A stretch of DNA of 64,000 bases, from assembly GCF_009827515.1 (NCBI RefSeq), contig NZ_WTYO01000002.1, positions 496,001 to 560,000 on the forward strand, written 5' to 3'. Position numbers and translations under genes: made by a program. Under the pieces are notes generated by a model that ran no database searches, was not told the origin of the DNA, and worked only from the letters and a program-made list of their open reading frames with translations. The stretch is from Pelagerythrobacter marinus. Its GTDB lineage: Bacteria; Pseudomonadota; Alphaproteobacteria; Sphingomonadales; Sphingomonadaceae. Shown here in pieces: positions 26,938 to 34,961 of this stretch. The first letter of the stretch is position 1. Each line of letters begins with the position of its first letter.

Positions 26938-27753
26938 ATGGCCAGCGATCGCGGCGCCTTCATCTGGTACGAACTGATGACCACCGACCGCGAAAGTGCG
27001 GCCGACTTCTATCGCGAAGTCGTCGGCTGGACTTTCGCGCAGGAAAGCACGGCCCCGCCGGGCGGGCCCGATTACCGCATGATCCTGCGCGCCGACGGCG
27101 GCCGGGCGGGCGGCGTCCTGACCCTGACCGAAGCGATGTGCGAAGCCGGCGCCGCCCCCGGCTGGCTTGGCTATGTCCATCACCCCGACGTCGATCGCGC
27201 GGTGGCCCGGATCGTCGAGGCGGGCGGCAGCGTGCACGTCGCCCCGCACGACATGGAAGGCGTCGGCCGCATCGCGCTGGTGCAGGACCCGCAGGGGGCC
27301 GCGATCTACGTCATGCGGCCTGCGCCGCCCCCGGGTCCGCCCCCGAGGCAGCCCGACGCGAAAAGCGACGTCTTCGATGACGCCCGCGCGCAGCACGTGC
27401 GCTGGAACGAATTGCAGACGCGCGAGCCGCAGGCGGCGGCCGCGCTCTACGGCGAGGTCTTCGGCTGGGAGCAGAAGGAAACCATGCCGATGGGCGAGAT
27501 GGGCGCCTACCGCTTCCTCCATCGCGGCGACGCGATGATCGGCGCGATCATGCCGCACCTGCCGGCCGCGCCCCGCACGGGCTGGACCTTCTACCTCGGC
27601 GTGGACGACATCGACCGGGCGGCCCGCGCCGTCACCGACCGCGGCGGGCGGCACCTGGACGAGATCACCGAGATCCCCGGCGGCGAGTTCGCGCTCCAGT
27701 GCACGGACCCGCAAGGGGCGATCGTCGGCCTGATCGGCCCGCGCCGGCGATAG
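26938..27753 (+). CDS. Tandem VOC-domain protein (two glyoxalase-like modules)
   Basis: A 271-residue protein with two full VOC units, about 5-128 and 145-270, joined by a proline-rich linker (RPAPPPGPPPRQP). The first starts GAFIWYELMTTDRESAADFYREVVGW, reported here only in parts: FIWYELMTTD and DFYREVVGW; it ends QDPQGAAIYV. The second has HVRWNELQT, ALYGEVFGWE and TDPQGAIVGLIG. This is the layout of the hydroxylase-like VOC proteins found in stress clusters. It starts 3 bp after the DUF1428 stop. Substrate unknown. Confidence 0.85.
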   Translation: MASDRGAFIWYELMTTDRESAADFYREVVGWTFAQESTAPPGGPDYRMILRADGGRAGGVLTLTEAMCEAGAAPGWLGYVHHPDVDRAVARIVEAGGSVHVAPHDMEGVGRIALVQDPQGAAIYVMRPAPPPGPPPRQPDAKSDVFDDARAQHVRWNELQTREPQAAAALYGEVFGWEQKETMPMGEMGAYRFLHRGDAMIGAIMPHLPAAPRTGWTFYLGVDDIDRAARAVTDRGGRHLDEITEIPGGEFALQCTDPQGAIVGLIGPRRR

Positions 27754-27872
27754 GGCCCGGCTCCCGAAACCAAGGCCCGACAGGACGACGACGCCCGAAC
27801 CGACAAGGCCACCGGAAACAAGGCCCCGAAAAGACAGGGCCGGAAAAGAAAAGAAGCGCGAAGGAGATCGCA

Positions 27873-28349
27873 ATGAACAAGAACACCATCTGCCTGTGGT
27901 TCGATCGGGACGCCGAAGAAGCCGCGCGGTTCTATGCCGCGACGTTCCCCGACAGCGAAGTGACCGCCGTGCGCACGGCACCGAGCGATTTCCCCGGCGG
28001 CAAGGAAGGCGACGTGCTCACGGTCGAATTCACGGTCTGCGGCATTCCGTGCCTCGGCCTGAACGGCGGCCCTTCCTTCCCGCAGACCGAGGCGTTCTCG
28101 TTCCAGATCGCGACCGAGGACCAGGAGGAAACCGACCGCTACTGGAACGCGATCGTCGGCAACGGGGGCGAGGAATCGGCTTGCGGCTGGTGCCGCGACA
28201 AGTGGGGCCTCAACTGGCAGATCACGCCCCGCGTCCTGACCGAGGCGATGGCCGCTGGCGGCGAGGAAGCGTCCCGCGCTTTCGAGGCGATGATGACGAT
28301 GCGCAAGATCGACGTCGCCGCGATCGAAGCCGCTCGCAAGGGGGCCTGA
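27873..28349 (+). CDS. PhnB-like VOC protein
   Basis: A 158-residue protein of the PhnB/3-demethylubiquinone-methyltransferase-like VOC subgroup: CLWFDRDAEEAARFYAATFPDS at the N terminus, then LTVEFTVCGIPCLGLNGGP and CGWCRDKWGLNWQITP. The ATG has a clear AAGGAG. The 120 bp before it is purine-rich and gene-free. The family name is historical; a methyltransferase activity should not be assumed. Confidence 0.86.
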   Translation: MNKNTICLWFDRDAEEAARFYAATFPDSEVTAVRTAPSDFPGGKEGDVLTVEFTVCGIPCLGLNGGPSFPQTEAFSFQIATEDQEETDRYWNAIVGNGGEESACGWCRDKWGLNWQITPRVLTEAMAAGGEEASRAFEAMMTMRKIDVAAIEAARKGA

Positions 28350-28352
28350 CGG

Positions 28353-29015
28353 ATGGGTAGGCGCATTATCGGCGGGGCCTTCATCTCCCTCGACGGCATT
28401 GTCCAGGCCCCGGGCGGGCCGGAGGAAGACACGACCGGCGATTTCGCGCTGGGCGGCTGGCTGGCGAACCTGTTCGAGGAAACGATCGCCAACCAGGTCG
28501 ACACGCTGCTGTCGATGCCGTTCGACCTCCTGCTGGGCCGGCGCACTTACGATATCTTCGCCGGCCACTGGCCTTACCAGCCGCAGGACGATCCGGTCGC
28601 CGCGATGTTCGCCCGCGCGCGCAAGTACGTGCTCTCCACCTCCGACCTGCAGGCCGAGTGGGAGGGGAGCCATCGCCTGGCCGATCTCGACGCGCTGGCG
28701 CGGCTCAAGCGGCAGGAAGGGCCGGACCTCGTGGTCCAGGGCAGTTCGACGCTCTATCCGCAGCTGCTCGAACGCAAGCTGCTCGACCGGCTCGTGCTGA
28801 TGACGGTGCCGGTCACGCTGGGCAAGGGCAAGCGCCTGTTCGGCGAAGGCACGCCGGCGCGCACGTTCCGCATGGTGGAACAGCGCATCGGCCCCGGCGG
28901 CTGCGTCATGTCCACTTACGAGCCGAACGGGCCGCCCGACGTGGGCAGCTTCGCCGCGCAGGAACCGAGCGAGGCCGAGATCGCGCGGCGTCGCCGCATG
29001 GCCGAGGGGACCTAG
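28353..29015 (+). CDS. Dihydrofolate reductase-like (RibD C-terminal domain) protein
   Basis: A 220-residue reductase-fold protein. Typical features are GGAFISLDGIVQAPGG at the start, LLLGRRTYDIFAGHWP, VVQGSSTLYPQLL and LVLMTVPVTLGKGKRLF. Members of this YyaP/YwjB group are NADPH-dependent reductases of unknown substrate, distinct from FolA. It lies 3 bp after the PhnB-like gene. The C-terminal tail (EPSEAEIARRRRMAEGT) extends past the domain. Confidence 0.87.
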   Translation: MGRRIIGGAFISLDGIVQAPGGPEEDTTGDFALGGWLANLFEETIANQVDTLLSMPFDLLLGRRTYDIFAGHWPYQPQDDPVAAMFARARKYVLSTSDLQAEWEGSHRLADLDALARLKRQEGPDLVVQGSSTLYPQLLERKLLDRLVLMTVPVTLGKGKRLFGEGTPARTFRMVEQRIGPGGCVMSTYEPNGPPDVGSFAAQEPSEAEIARRRRMAEGT

Positions 29016-29017
29016 TG

Positions 29018-29668
29018 ATGCCGATACTCTACGGCCATCTTTTCTCGTCCTATACCTGGAAGGCGCTGATCCCGCTCCATGCCAACGGCACGCCGTACGA
29101 ATTTCGCGAGGTCGGGCCCGATCATCCCGAGCACGCGGCTTTCGTCGAGCGCGCCCACCCGACGGGCAAGTTCCCGGTGCTGGTCGATGGCGGGACCACG
29201 GTGATCGAGGCGACGGCGATCGTCGAGCACCTCGCGCAGCACCATCCGGGCCGTGCGCCGCTGATCCCGGCCGATCCGGCCGCGGCGGTCACGACCCGGA
29301 TGCTGGACCGGGTGTTCGACAACTACCTGATGGGCGGCGTGCAACAGGTGGTCTACGCTTACCTCGCCGACAGCGCGAACCCCGATCCGGGGGCGGTGCG
29401 GCAGGGCGGGGAAACGCTCCGGCGCGCCTATGCCTGGCTCGAAGGGTGGCTGGCGCGGAACGCGCTGCCCAAACACGTCTCGCTCGTCACCTGCGCGGCG
29501 GCGCCATCGCTGTTCTACGCCGACTGGGTCGAACGGATTCCGGCCGATTGTCCGCGTCTTCTTGAGCTGCGGCGCGAACTGTTGGCCCTGCCGCCGGTCG
29601 CCCGCTGCGTCGAGGATGCACGCCCTTTCCGCGACCTGTTCCCGCTGGGCGCGCCCGATCGCGACTGA
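29018..29668 (+). CDS. Glutathione S-transferase-family protein
   Basis: A 216-residue GST: N domain LYGHLFSSYTWKALIPLHANG, then GKFPVLVDGGTTVIEATAIVEHL with the glutathione-contact region; helical C domain (CAAAPSLFYADW). The serine in FSSYTWK is a candidate catalytic residue. ATG is 2 bp after the upstream stop. One of four GST-fold genes between 25 and 32.4 kb; they are divergent in sequence, so not recent copies. Confidence 0.87.
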   Translation: MPILYGHLFSSYTWKALIPLHANGTPYEFREVGPDHPEHAAFVERAHPTGKFPVLVDGGTTVIEATAIVEHLAQHHPGRAPLIPADPAAAVTTRMLDRVFDNYLMGGVQQVVYAYLADSANPDPGAVRQGGETLRRAYAWLEGWLARNALPKHVSLVTCAAAPSLFYADWVERIPADCPRLLELRRELLALPPVARCVEDARPFRDLFPLGAPDRD

Positions 29669-29748
29669 GCGGGTGCGATCGACCGGTCGCGGTTGACCGC
29701 CGCCGATGTTCCTGTATTGTTCCTACCCGTTCAAGGAGAGGCTGCGCC

Positions 29749-30387
29749 ATGGCCGAGTATACGTTCTTCTTCAATCCGATGAGCCGGGCGCAGATCGCCC
29801 GCTGGGCGCTGCACGAGGCGGCCGTCGATTACGAGCCGGTCTTCGTGCCGTTCGACAACCCCCCGGCGGCGCTGCTGGCGGCCAATTCGCTGGGCAAGCT
29901 GCCGACGGTGGTCCATCACCACGCCGGCCACGATCACGTCGTGACCGAGGCCGCGGCAATCTGCCACTACCTGGCCGAGATGTCGGCGCCCGAACTGCTG
30001 CCGCGCGCGCACGAGAAGGCCGACTATTTCCGCTGGATGTTCTTCGCCGCCGGCCCGCTGGAACAGGCGGTGACGGCGCGGATGTTCGGCTGGGAACTGT
30101 CGCCCGATCAGGAAAGGAGCGCCGGGTTCGGCAGTTACGAGCGCGCGCTGGACGCGATCGCGGGCTGGCTGGCGGATCGCGACCATGTCTGCGGCGGACG
30201 GTTCACCATGGCCGATGTCTATGTCGGCAGCGCGATCGACTGGGGGCTCCAGTTCGGCTCCATCCCGCCGCGCGACGTCTTCGAAGCCTATGCCGCGCGC
30301 TGCCGCGAGCGTCCGGCCTATCGCGAAGGCAAGGCGATCGACGGCCGGCTGATGGCCGAAATGCAGGGCGAAGGGGGCGCGGGATGA
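29749..30387 (+). CDS. Glutathione S-transferase-family protein
   Basis: A 212-residue GST: FFFNPMSRAQIARWALHEAAV, GKLPTVVHHHAG then VTEAAAICHYLAE, and the C-domain element GRFTMADVYVGSAIDWG. The SRAQIARW motif puts a serine at the usual active-site place. AAGGAGAGG precedes the ATG. Its stop overlaps the GFA gene by ATGA. Substrate unknown. Confidence 0.88.
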   Translation: MAEYTFFFNPMSRAQIARWALHEAAVDYEPVFVPFDNPPAALLAANSLGKLPTVVHHHAGHDHVVTEAAAICHYLAEMSAPELLPRAHEKADYFRWMFFAAGPLEQAVTARMFGWELSPDQERSAGFGSYERALDAIAGWLADRDHVCGGRFTMADVYVGSAIDWGLQFGSIPPRDVFEAYAARCRERPAYREGKAIDGRLMAEMQGEGGAG

Positions 30388-30734
30388 GTTACACGAGCAC
30401 ATGCCATTGCGGCACGATCGGGGCGACGATCGCGGGCGACCTGCCGGCCGAGGCGATGACCTGCAACTGTTCGATCTGCCGGCGCAAGGGGACCGTGCTG
30501 CACTTCGTTCCGGCAGACGCGGCAAGCCTCCACGCGCCGGCGGACAAGCTGGGCGATTACCGGTTCGGCAAGAACGCGATCCACCACCATTTCTGCATGG
30601 ACTGCGGCTGCACGCCGTTTGCCACCGGCACCGATCCGCAGGGCAACGCCATGGTCGCGGTCAACCTGCGATGCGTGGAAGATTGCGATCTCGACCGGTT
30701 GAAGCTCACCGCCGTGGACGGCGCGTCGTTCTAG
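30384..30734 (+). CDS. GFA-family zinc protein (glutathione-dependent formaldehyde-activating-like)
   Basis: A 116-residue GFA/CENP-V protein with its zinc ligands: CHCG near residues 8-11, CNCSICRRKG near 28-37, and CMDCGCTPF in the second half. The founding member was proposed to join formaldehyde and glutathione, but most relatives have no known activity. Co-translation with a GST fits a thiol-conjugate role. Its stop overlaps the convergent J-domain gene by 4 bp and ends the detoxification run. Confidence 0.88.
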   Translation: MSYTSTCHCGTIGATIAGDLPAEAMTCNCSICRRKGTVLHFVPADAASLHAPADKLGDYRFGKNAIHHHFCMDCGCTPFATGTDPQGNAMVAVNLRCVEDCDLDRLKLTAVDGASF

Positions 30735-31324
30735 GCGAAGACCGCGCTCTTGCGCAGGAGCTGGTAGGCCTCGACCACGCGGCCGAGGCGCGCCTCGTGC
30801 CGGCGGTCGCCCCCGTTGCGATCGGGGTGATAGCGGCGGACCAGTTCCGAATAGCGGCGGCGCAGGCGGCGAAGGTCGGTATCGAGGCCCAGCCCCATCG
30901 TTTCCAGCGCCCTCGCCTCCTCGGCGCTGAAACGGGCATCCATCGCCATGCGCGCCTCGCGCTCGGCCCGGCTCCGGATTCCGCCCGCGCGGGCGGAAAT
31001 CGCGTCGAGCGGGTCGTCGAAATCGGACCAGCGCGGCATTCCGTCCACCCCGCCGGGCGGGCGGTAGGCGTGAGTTTCGGTGCGCCAGCCGGCGCCGGGG
31101 GCCTGGGCGGCCAGGATCTCCTCCGCGCTCATCCCCTCGAACCAATCGTACCCGGCATTGAACTCGCGCACGTGGTCGAGGCAGAACCAGCGCCATTCGC
31201 CCGGCCCGTCGAACGAATTGCCACGCCTGCCGGGGGCGCGGAACTCGCCCCTTTCGCGGCATCCCGGCCGCTCGCATTCCCGCCCGCTGCCCTCGTATCG
31301 TCCATGGAACTTCGTCTGCTTCAC
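30731..31324 (-). CDS. J-domain protein (C-terminal DnaJ domain)
   Basis: A 197-residue co-chaperone-like protein. The J domain is at the C terminus (about 145-195) with the HPD tripeptide in RRYHPDRNGGD, so it can stimulate an Hsp70. The N-terminal part holds a Cys/His cluster, CERPGCRERGEFRAP and CLDHVREFN, which may bind zinc. GTG at 31324 is chosen because the N terminus then reads KFHGRYEGSG as in relatives; a longer frame would cover bolA. It is divergent from bolA across only about 50 bp, so they share a regulatory gap. Confidence 0.83.
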   Translation of the reverse strand: MKQTKFHGRYEGSGRECERPGCRERGEFRAPGRRGNSFDGPGEWRWFCLDHVREFNAGYDWFEGMSAEEILAAQAPGAGWRTETHAYRPPGGVDGMPRWSDFDDPLDAISARAGGIRSRAEREARMAMDARFSAEEARALETMGLGLDTDLRRLRRRYSELVRRYHPDRNGGDRRHEARLGRVVEAYQLLRKSAVFA

Positions 31325-31375
31325 CCCATTAGGATGGGCATGGACAAGCGCGATGGGAACCCCCAAACCGGGCCT

Positions 31376-31651
31376 ATGACGACTCCGTTGCAATCCGAGA
31401 TCGAGACGCGTCTCGAACAGGCATTCTCCCCCAGCCGGCTGGACGTCATCAACGACAGCGCCAGCCACCGGGGCCACGCGGGCGACGACGGCAGCGGCGA
31501 ATCGCACTTCACCGTCGTGATCGAGAGCGCGGCCTTTGCCGGCAAGGGCCGGCTCGAACGCCAGCGCATGGTCAACCGGGCGCTGGGCGACATCCCGGGC
31601 GAGCGCGTTCACGCCCTTGCCATTCGCGCCTTCGCACCCGGCGACGGCTGA
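31376..31651 (+). CDS. BolA-family protein
   Basis: A 91-residue BolA/IbaG protein: SHFTVVIESAAFAGKG, RLERQRMVNRAL and the C-terminal VHALAIRAF with the iron-ligand histidine. BolA proteins bind a [2Fe-2S] cluster with monothiol glutaredoxins and affect iron homeostasis and cell shape. Divergent from the J-domain gene, an arrangement common in alphaproteobacteria. The stop overlaps the next GST's ATG. Confidence 0.92.
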   Translation: MTTPLQSEIETRLEQAFSPSRLDVINDSASHRGHAGDDGSGESHFTVVIESAAFAGKGRLERQRMVNRALGDIPGERVHALAIRAFAPGDG

Positions 31652-32358
31652 TGGCCTACGACCTCTGGTACTGGCCGCAGATCCCCGGGCGCGGGGAATT
31701 CGTGCGGCTGGCGCTGGAGGCTGCCGGCATTACCTATCGCGACCGCGCGCGCGAGGAGGGGGCCGATGCGCTGGCCGCCGACCTCGCGGCGCGCAAGGGC
31801 CTGCGCCCTTTCGCGCCGCCCTATCTCGTCGATGGCGACTTCGCGATCGCGCAAGTCGCGCATATCCTCGCCTGGCTCGCCGACCGGCACGGCTTCGGCG
31901 CCGGCACGCTCGCGCGCGACCTGGAACTGATCACCGTCCAGCTGACCGTCAGCGACATGGTCGCCGAAGTCCATGCCGTCCACCACCCGGTCGCGACCGG
32001 CCTCTACTACCGCGAGCAGGAGGACGCCGCCGCGCGCGCCGCTGCCGAGTTCCGCGCCGGCCGGCTGACCAGGTTCCTCGACTATTTCGAGGATGCCCTG
32101 GGCGAGAACGGCGGGCCCTTCGTGCTCGGCGACCGCTGGAGCCACGTGGACACCTCGCTGTTCCAGCTGGTCGAGGGGCTGCAATACATGTTCCCCCGGC
32201 GGATGGCCGCGGTCTTCGGCGGCTATCCGCGGCTCGCCGCCTGCCACGCGGCGGTCGGCGCGATCGAGGGCGTGGCCGCCTATCGCGCCTCGTCCCGCTG
32301 CATCGCGTTCAACGAAGACGGCATCTTCCGCCATTACCCGGAGCTCGACGGCCCATGA
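31651..32358 (+). CDS. Glutathione S-transferase-family protein
   Basis: A 235-residue GST with the sigma/alpha-like start YDLWYWPQIPGRGEFVRLALEAAG, where the tyrosine and GRGEFVR match eukaryotic-type active sites; then VDGDFAIAQVAHILAWLAD and the C-domain WSHVDTSLFQLVEG. Overlaps bolA and pirin genes by 1 and 4 bp, so bolA-GST-pirin-SDR form one operon. Substrate unknown. Confidence 0.87.
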   Translation: MAYDLWYWPQIPGRGEFVRLALEAAGITYRDRAREEGADALAADLAARKGLRPFAPPYLVDGDFAIAQVAHILAWLADRHGFGAGTLARDLELITVQLTVSDMVAEVHAVHHPVATGLYYREQEDAAARAAAEFRAGRLTRFLDYFEDALGENGGPFVLGDRWSHVDTSLFQLVEGLQYMFPRRMAAVFGGYPRLAACHAAVGAIEGVAAYRASSRCIAFNEDGIFRHYPELDGP

Positions 32359-33236
32359 TCGAACAAGCGATAACCCCCGTCACCCACGACCTCGGCCAGT
32401 TCGAGGTCCGCCGCGCCATCCCCTCGCGCGAGCGATCGATGGTCGGCCCGTTCATCTTCGTTGACCAGTTCGGGCCGGCGCAGCTCGACATCGGCGCGGG
32501 CATGGACGTGCGGCCCCACCCGCACATCAACCTCGCCACGGTCACCTGGCTGTTCGAAGGGGCGATCGATCACCGCGACAGCCTGGGCACTTTCGCCACG
32601 ATCCGCCCGGGCCAGGTCAACCTGATGACGGCGGGCAGCGGCATCGTCCATTCCGAACGCAGCCCGCAGGACGAGCGGGAGCGCGGGGCGCGCCTCTATG
32701 GCATGCAGACATGGCTGGCCCTGCCCGACGGGCAGGAGGAGATCGCCCCCGCGTTCGAGGCGCAGACCGACCTGCCGGTGGTGGAGGACGGCCCGGCCCG
32801 CGCGATCGTGGTCATGGGCGAGCTCTGGGGCCGGCGCGCGCCGACGACGACCCATGCCGGCACGATCTATGCCGAGATCGCGCTCGCCCCCGGCGGGACG
32901 ATCCCGGTCGAGGCCGAGGCGGACGAACGTGCCGTCATGCTGGTCGATGGCGAAGCGAGCGTGGGCGGGCAGCCGCTGACCCTGTTCGAGCTGACCGTGC
33001 TCGCCCCCGGCGCTGCGATGACGCTGGCGAGCGAGCGCGGGGGCCGGGTCATGCTGCTGGGCGGCGAGGCTTTCGCCACCAGGCGCCACGTGTGGTGGAA
33101 CTTCGTCAGTTCCGACCGCGAGCGGATCGACCAGGCGAAGCGCGACTGGAAGGACGGTCGCTTCCCGGCGGTGCCGGGCGACGAGGACGAGTTCATTCCC
33201 CTTCCTGAAAAAGCAACGACGGTGAGCTATCCATGA
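32355..33236 (+). CDS. Pirin-family cupin protein
   Basis: A 293-residue bicupin of the pirin family. The metal site histidines are in RPHPHINLATVTWLFEG and GIVHSERSP; the C-terminal cupin is degenerate but includes the family motif VMLLGGEAF. Pirins bind Fe, act as quercetinases or as redox-linked regulators. It is embedded between a GST and an SDR gene with 4-bp overlaps, fitting an oxidative or aromatic detoxification role. Confidence 0.9.
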   Translation: MIEQAITPVTHDLGQFEVRRAIPSRERSMVGPFIFVDQFGPAQLDIGAGMDVRPHPHINLATVTWLFEGAIDHRDSLGTFATIRPGQVNLMTAGSGIVHSERSPQDERERGARLYGMQTWLALPDGQEEIAPAFEAQTDLPVVEDGPARAIVVMGELWGRRAPTTTHAGTIYAEIALAPGGTIPVEAEADERAVMLVDGEASVGGQPLTLFELTVLAPGAAMTLASERGGRVMLLGGEAFATRRHVWWNFVSSDRERIDQAKRDWKDGRFPAVPGDEDEFIPLPEKATTVSYP

Positions 33237-34048
33237 GTTTCGAAAACCGGGTCGCCTGGATCACGGGCGCATCTTCGGGCATCGGCGCGGCCCTCGCGCG
33301 CGAGCTGGCATCCCGCGGGGCGCACGTCGTTCTTTCCGGGCGCGACGAGGCGCGGCTGGCCGCCGTGGCCGAGGGGCTGGCGACCGAGAGCCTGTGCCTC
33401 CCCTTCGACGTGCGCGACGACGATGCCATGGCCGCCGCCACGCGCGCGGCGATCGACTGGCGCGGCGGGGTGGACATCGCGGTCGCCAATGCCGGCGTCT
33501 CGCAGCGCGGCGCCGCGCGCAAGACCGAAATGCACGTCTATCGCGAGATCGTCGCGATCGACCTCGTCCAGCAGATCGCCTTCGCGCAGGGGCTGGTGCC
33601 GCACATGGCCGACCGGGGCAGCGGGCGGCTGGTGTTCATATCGTCGATCGCCGGCAAGGTCGGCGTGCCGATGCGCACCGCCTATTGCGCGGCCAAGTTC
33701 GGCCTCGTCGGTTATGCCGACGCGCTGCGCGCCGAGCTGTCCCAATCGGGGGTCGAAGTCCACGTCGTCGCGCCCGGCTCGGTCGCGACCGACGTCAGCC
33801 GCAATGCGCTGACCGCCGACGGCTCGCGACGCGGCAAAAGCGACCCGGCGATCGACAACGGGATCCCGCCGGACGAGGCAGCCCGCGAAATGGTCGACGC
33901 GATCGCGCTCAACCAGCGCGAGATCATCGTCGCGCGCGGGATGGAAGAGGCACTGGGCAAGCTGCGCCAGACGCCCGACCAGGTGTTCGACCAGGTCGCG
34001 GCGATGGTCGCCGGTGGATACATGGAAAAGATGGAAGCGGAGGGGTAG
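33233..34048 (+). CDS. Short-chain dehydrogenase/reductase
   Basis: A 271-residue classical SDR: cofactor motif TGASSGIG near residues 12-19, NAG in VANAGVS, catalytic serine in FISSIAGK and YCAAK (Tyr-x3-Lys). An arginine after the glycine motif (GRDEAR) suggests NADP(H). The C-terminal third contains MEEALGKLRQTPDQVFDQV. The substrate cannot be named. It overlaps the pirin gene by 4 bp and is followed 5 bp on by a hydrolase. Confidence 0.9.
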   Translation: MSFENRVAWITGASSGIGAALARELASRGAHVVLSGRDEARLAAVAEGLATESLCLPFDVRDDDAMAAATRAAIDWRGGVDIAVANAGVSQRGAARKTEMHVYREIVAIDLVQQIAFAQGLVPHMADRGSGRLVFISSIAGKVGVPMRTAYCAAKFGLVGYADALRAELSQSGVEVHVVAPGSVATDVSRNALTADGSRRGKSDPAIDNGIPPDEAAREMVDAIALNQREIIVARGMEEALGKLRQTPDQVFDQVAAMVAGGYMEKMEAEG

Positions 34049-34052
34049 GCAG

Positions 34053-34949
34053 ATGGAACAGACGCGCGTCACGCTGGCGAACGGGATCGAACTGGACACG
34101 GTGGACACGGGCCCGCGCGACGCCCCGGTTCTGGTCTTCCTCCATGGCTTTCCCGAAAGCCACCGGACCTGGCGGCACCAGATCGCGCACCTTTCGGACC
34201 GGTTCCGGTGCATCGCGCCGGACCAGCGCGGCTATCGCGGATCGTCGAAGCCGCAGGAGGTGGAGGCCTATACGCCCGACAAGCTGATCGGCGACATCTT
34301 CCTGCTGGCCGATGCGCTGGGGGTCGAACGCTTCACCATCGTCGGGCACGACTGGGGCGGGGCGATCGCCTGGGGCACCGCGCTGGCCGGGCAGGCGAAC
34401 GGGCGGGTGACGCGCGCGGTCGTGGCCAATGCCCCGCACCCGGCGATCTTCCAGAAACTGCTCTACACCGACGAGAACCAGCGCCGCTCCAGCCAGTATA
34501 TCCGCGGTTTCCGTGACCGCGCGAACGATGCGCTGGTGCGCGAACACGGCCTGGCCGCCCTGCTGATGCAGGAAGTGAAATGGGACCGGCCGAGCGAGAT
34601 GGAGCCGGAAGAGCGCGAGGCGCTGCTGCGCGACTGGCAGGACCGCGAGGCGGCCTTCGGAATGCTCAACTGGTACCGGGCCAGCCCGATCGACGTGCCC
34701 CCGCTCGACGCCCCTTACGAGCCGCCACGGGGCTGGACCCCGCCGCCCCTGCCCCGCCTGACGATCCCGACCCTGGTGATCTGGGCCATGGACGACCGCG
34801 CCCTCCCGCCCGAAAACCTCGAGGGGATGGACGAGCTGATCGAGGATCTTGCCCTCGTCGAAGTGCCCGATTGCGGCCACTTCGTGCCGTGGGAGGCGCC
34901 CGAGAAGGTCAATGCCGCGCTCGACGATTTCCTCGGCCGGACGGGCTGA
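34053..34949 (+). CDS. Alpha/beta hydrolase, epoxide hydrolase-like
   Basis: A 298-residue alpha/beta hydrolase. HGFPES (oxyanion), GHDWGG (nucleophile Asp), a second acid in WAMDDRALP and DCGHFVPWEAPE (His) match epoxide hydrolases and related haloalkane dehalogenases; the HGFP oxyanion and absence of the dehalogenase HGNPT favour epoxide hydrolase. MEQTRV at 34053 is chosen as start. It ends the bolA operon and is convergent with the DUF2332 gene. Confidence 0.88.
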   Translation: MEQTRVTLANGIELDTVDTGPRDAPVLVFLHGFPESHRTWRHQIAHLSDRFRCIAPDQRGYRGSSKPQEVEAYTPDKLIGDIFLLADALGVERFTIVGHDWGGAIAWGTALAGQANGRVTRAVVANAPHPAIFQKLLYTDENQRRSSQYIRGFRDRANDALVREHGLAALLMQEVKWDRPSEMEPEEREALLRDWQDREAAFGMLNWYRASPIDVPPLDAPYEPPRGWTPPPLPRLTIPTLVIWAMDDRALPPENLEGMDELIEDLALVEVPDCGHFVPWEAPEKVNAALDDFLGRTG

Positions 34950-34961
34950 GCGCCGGGCCGG

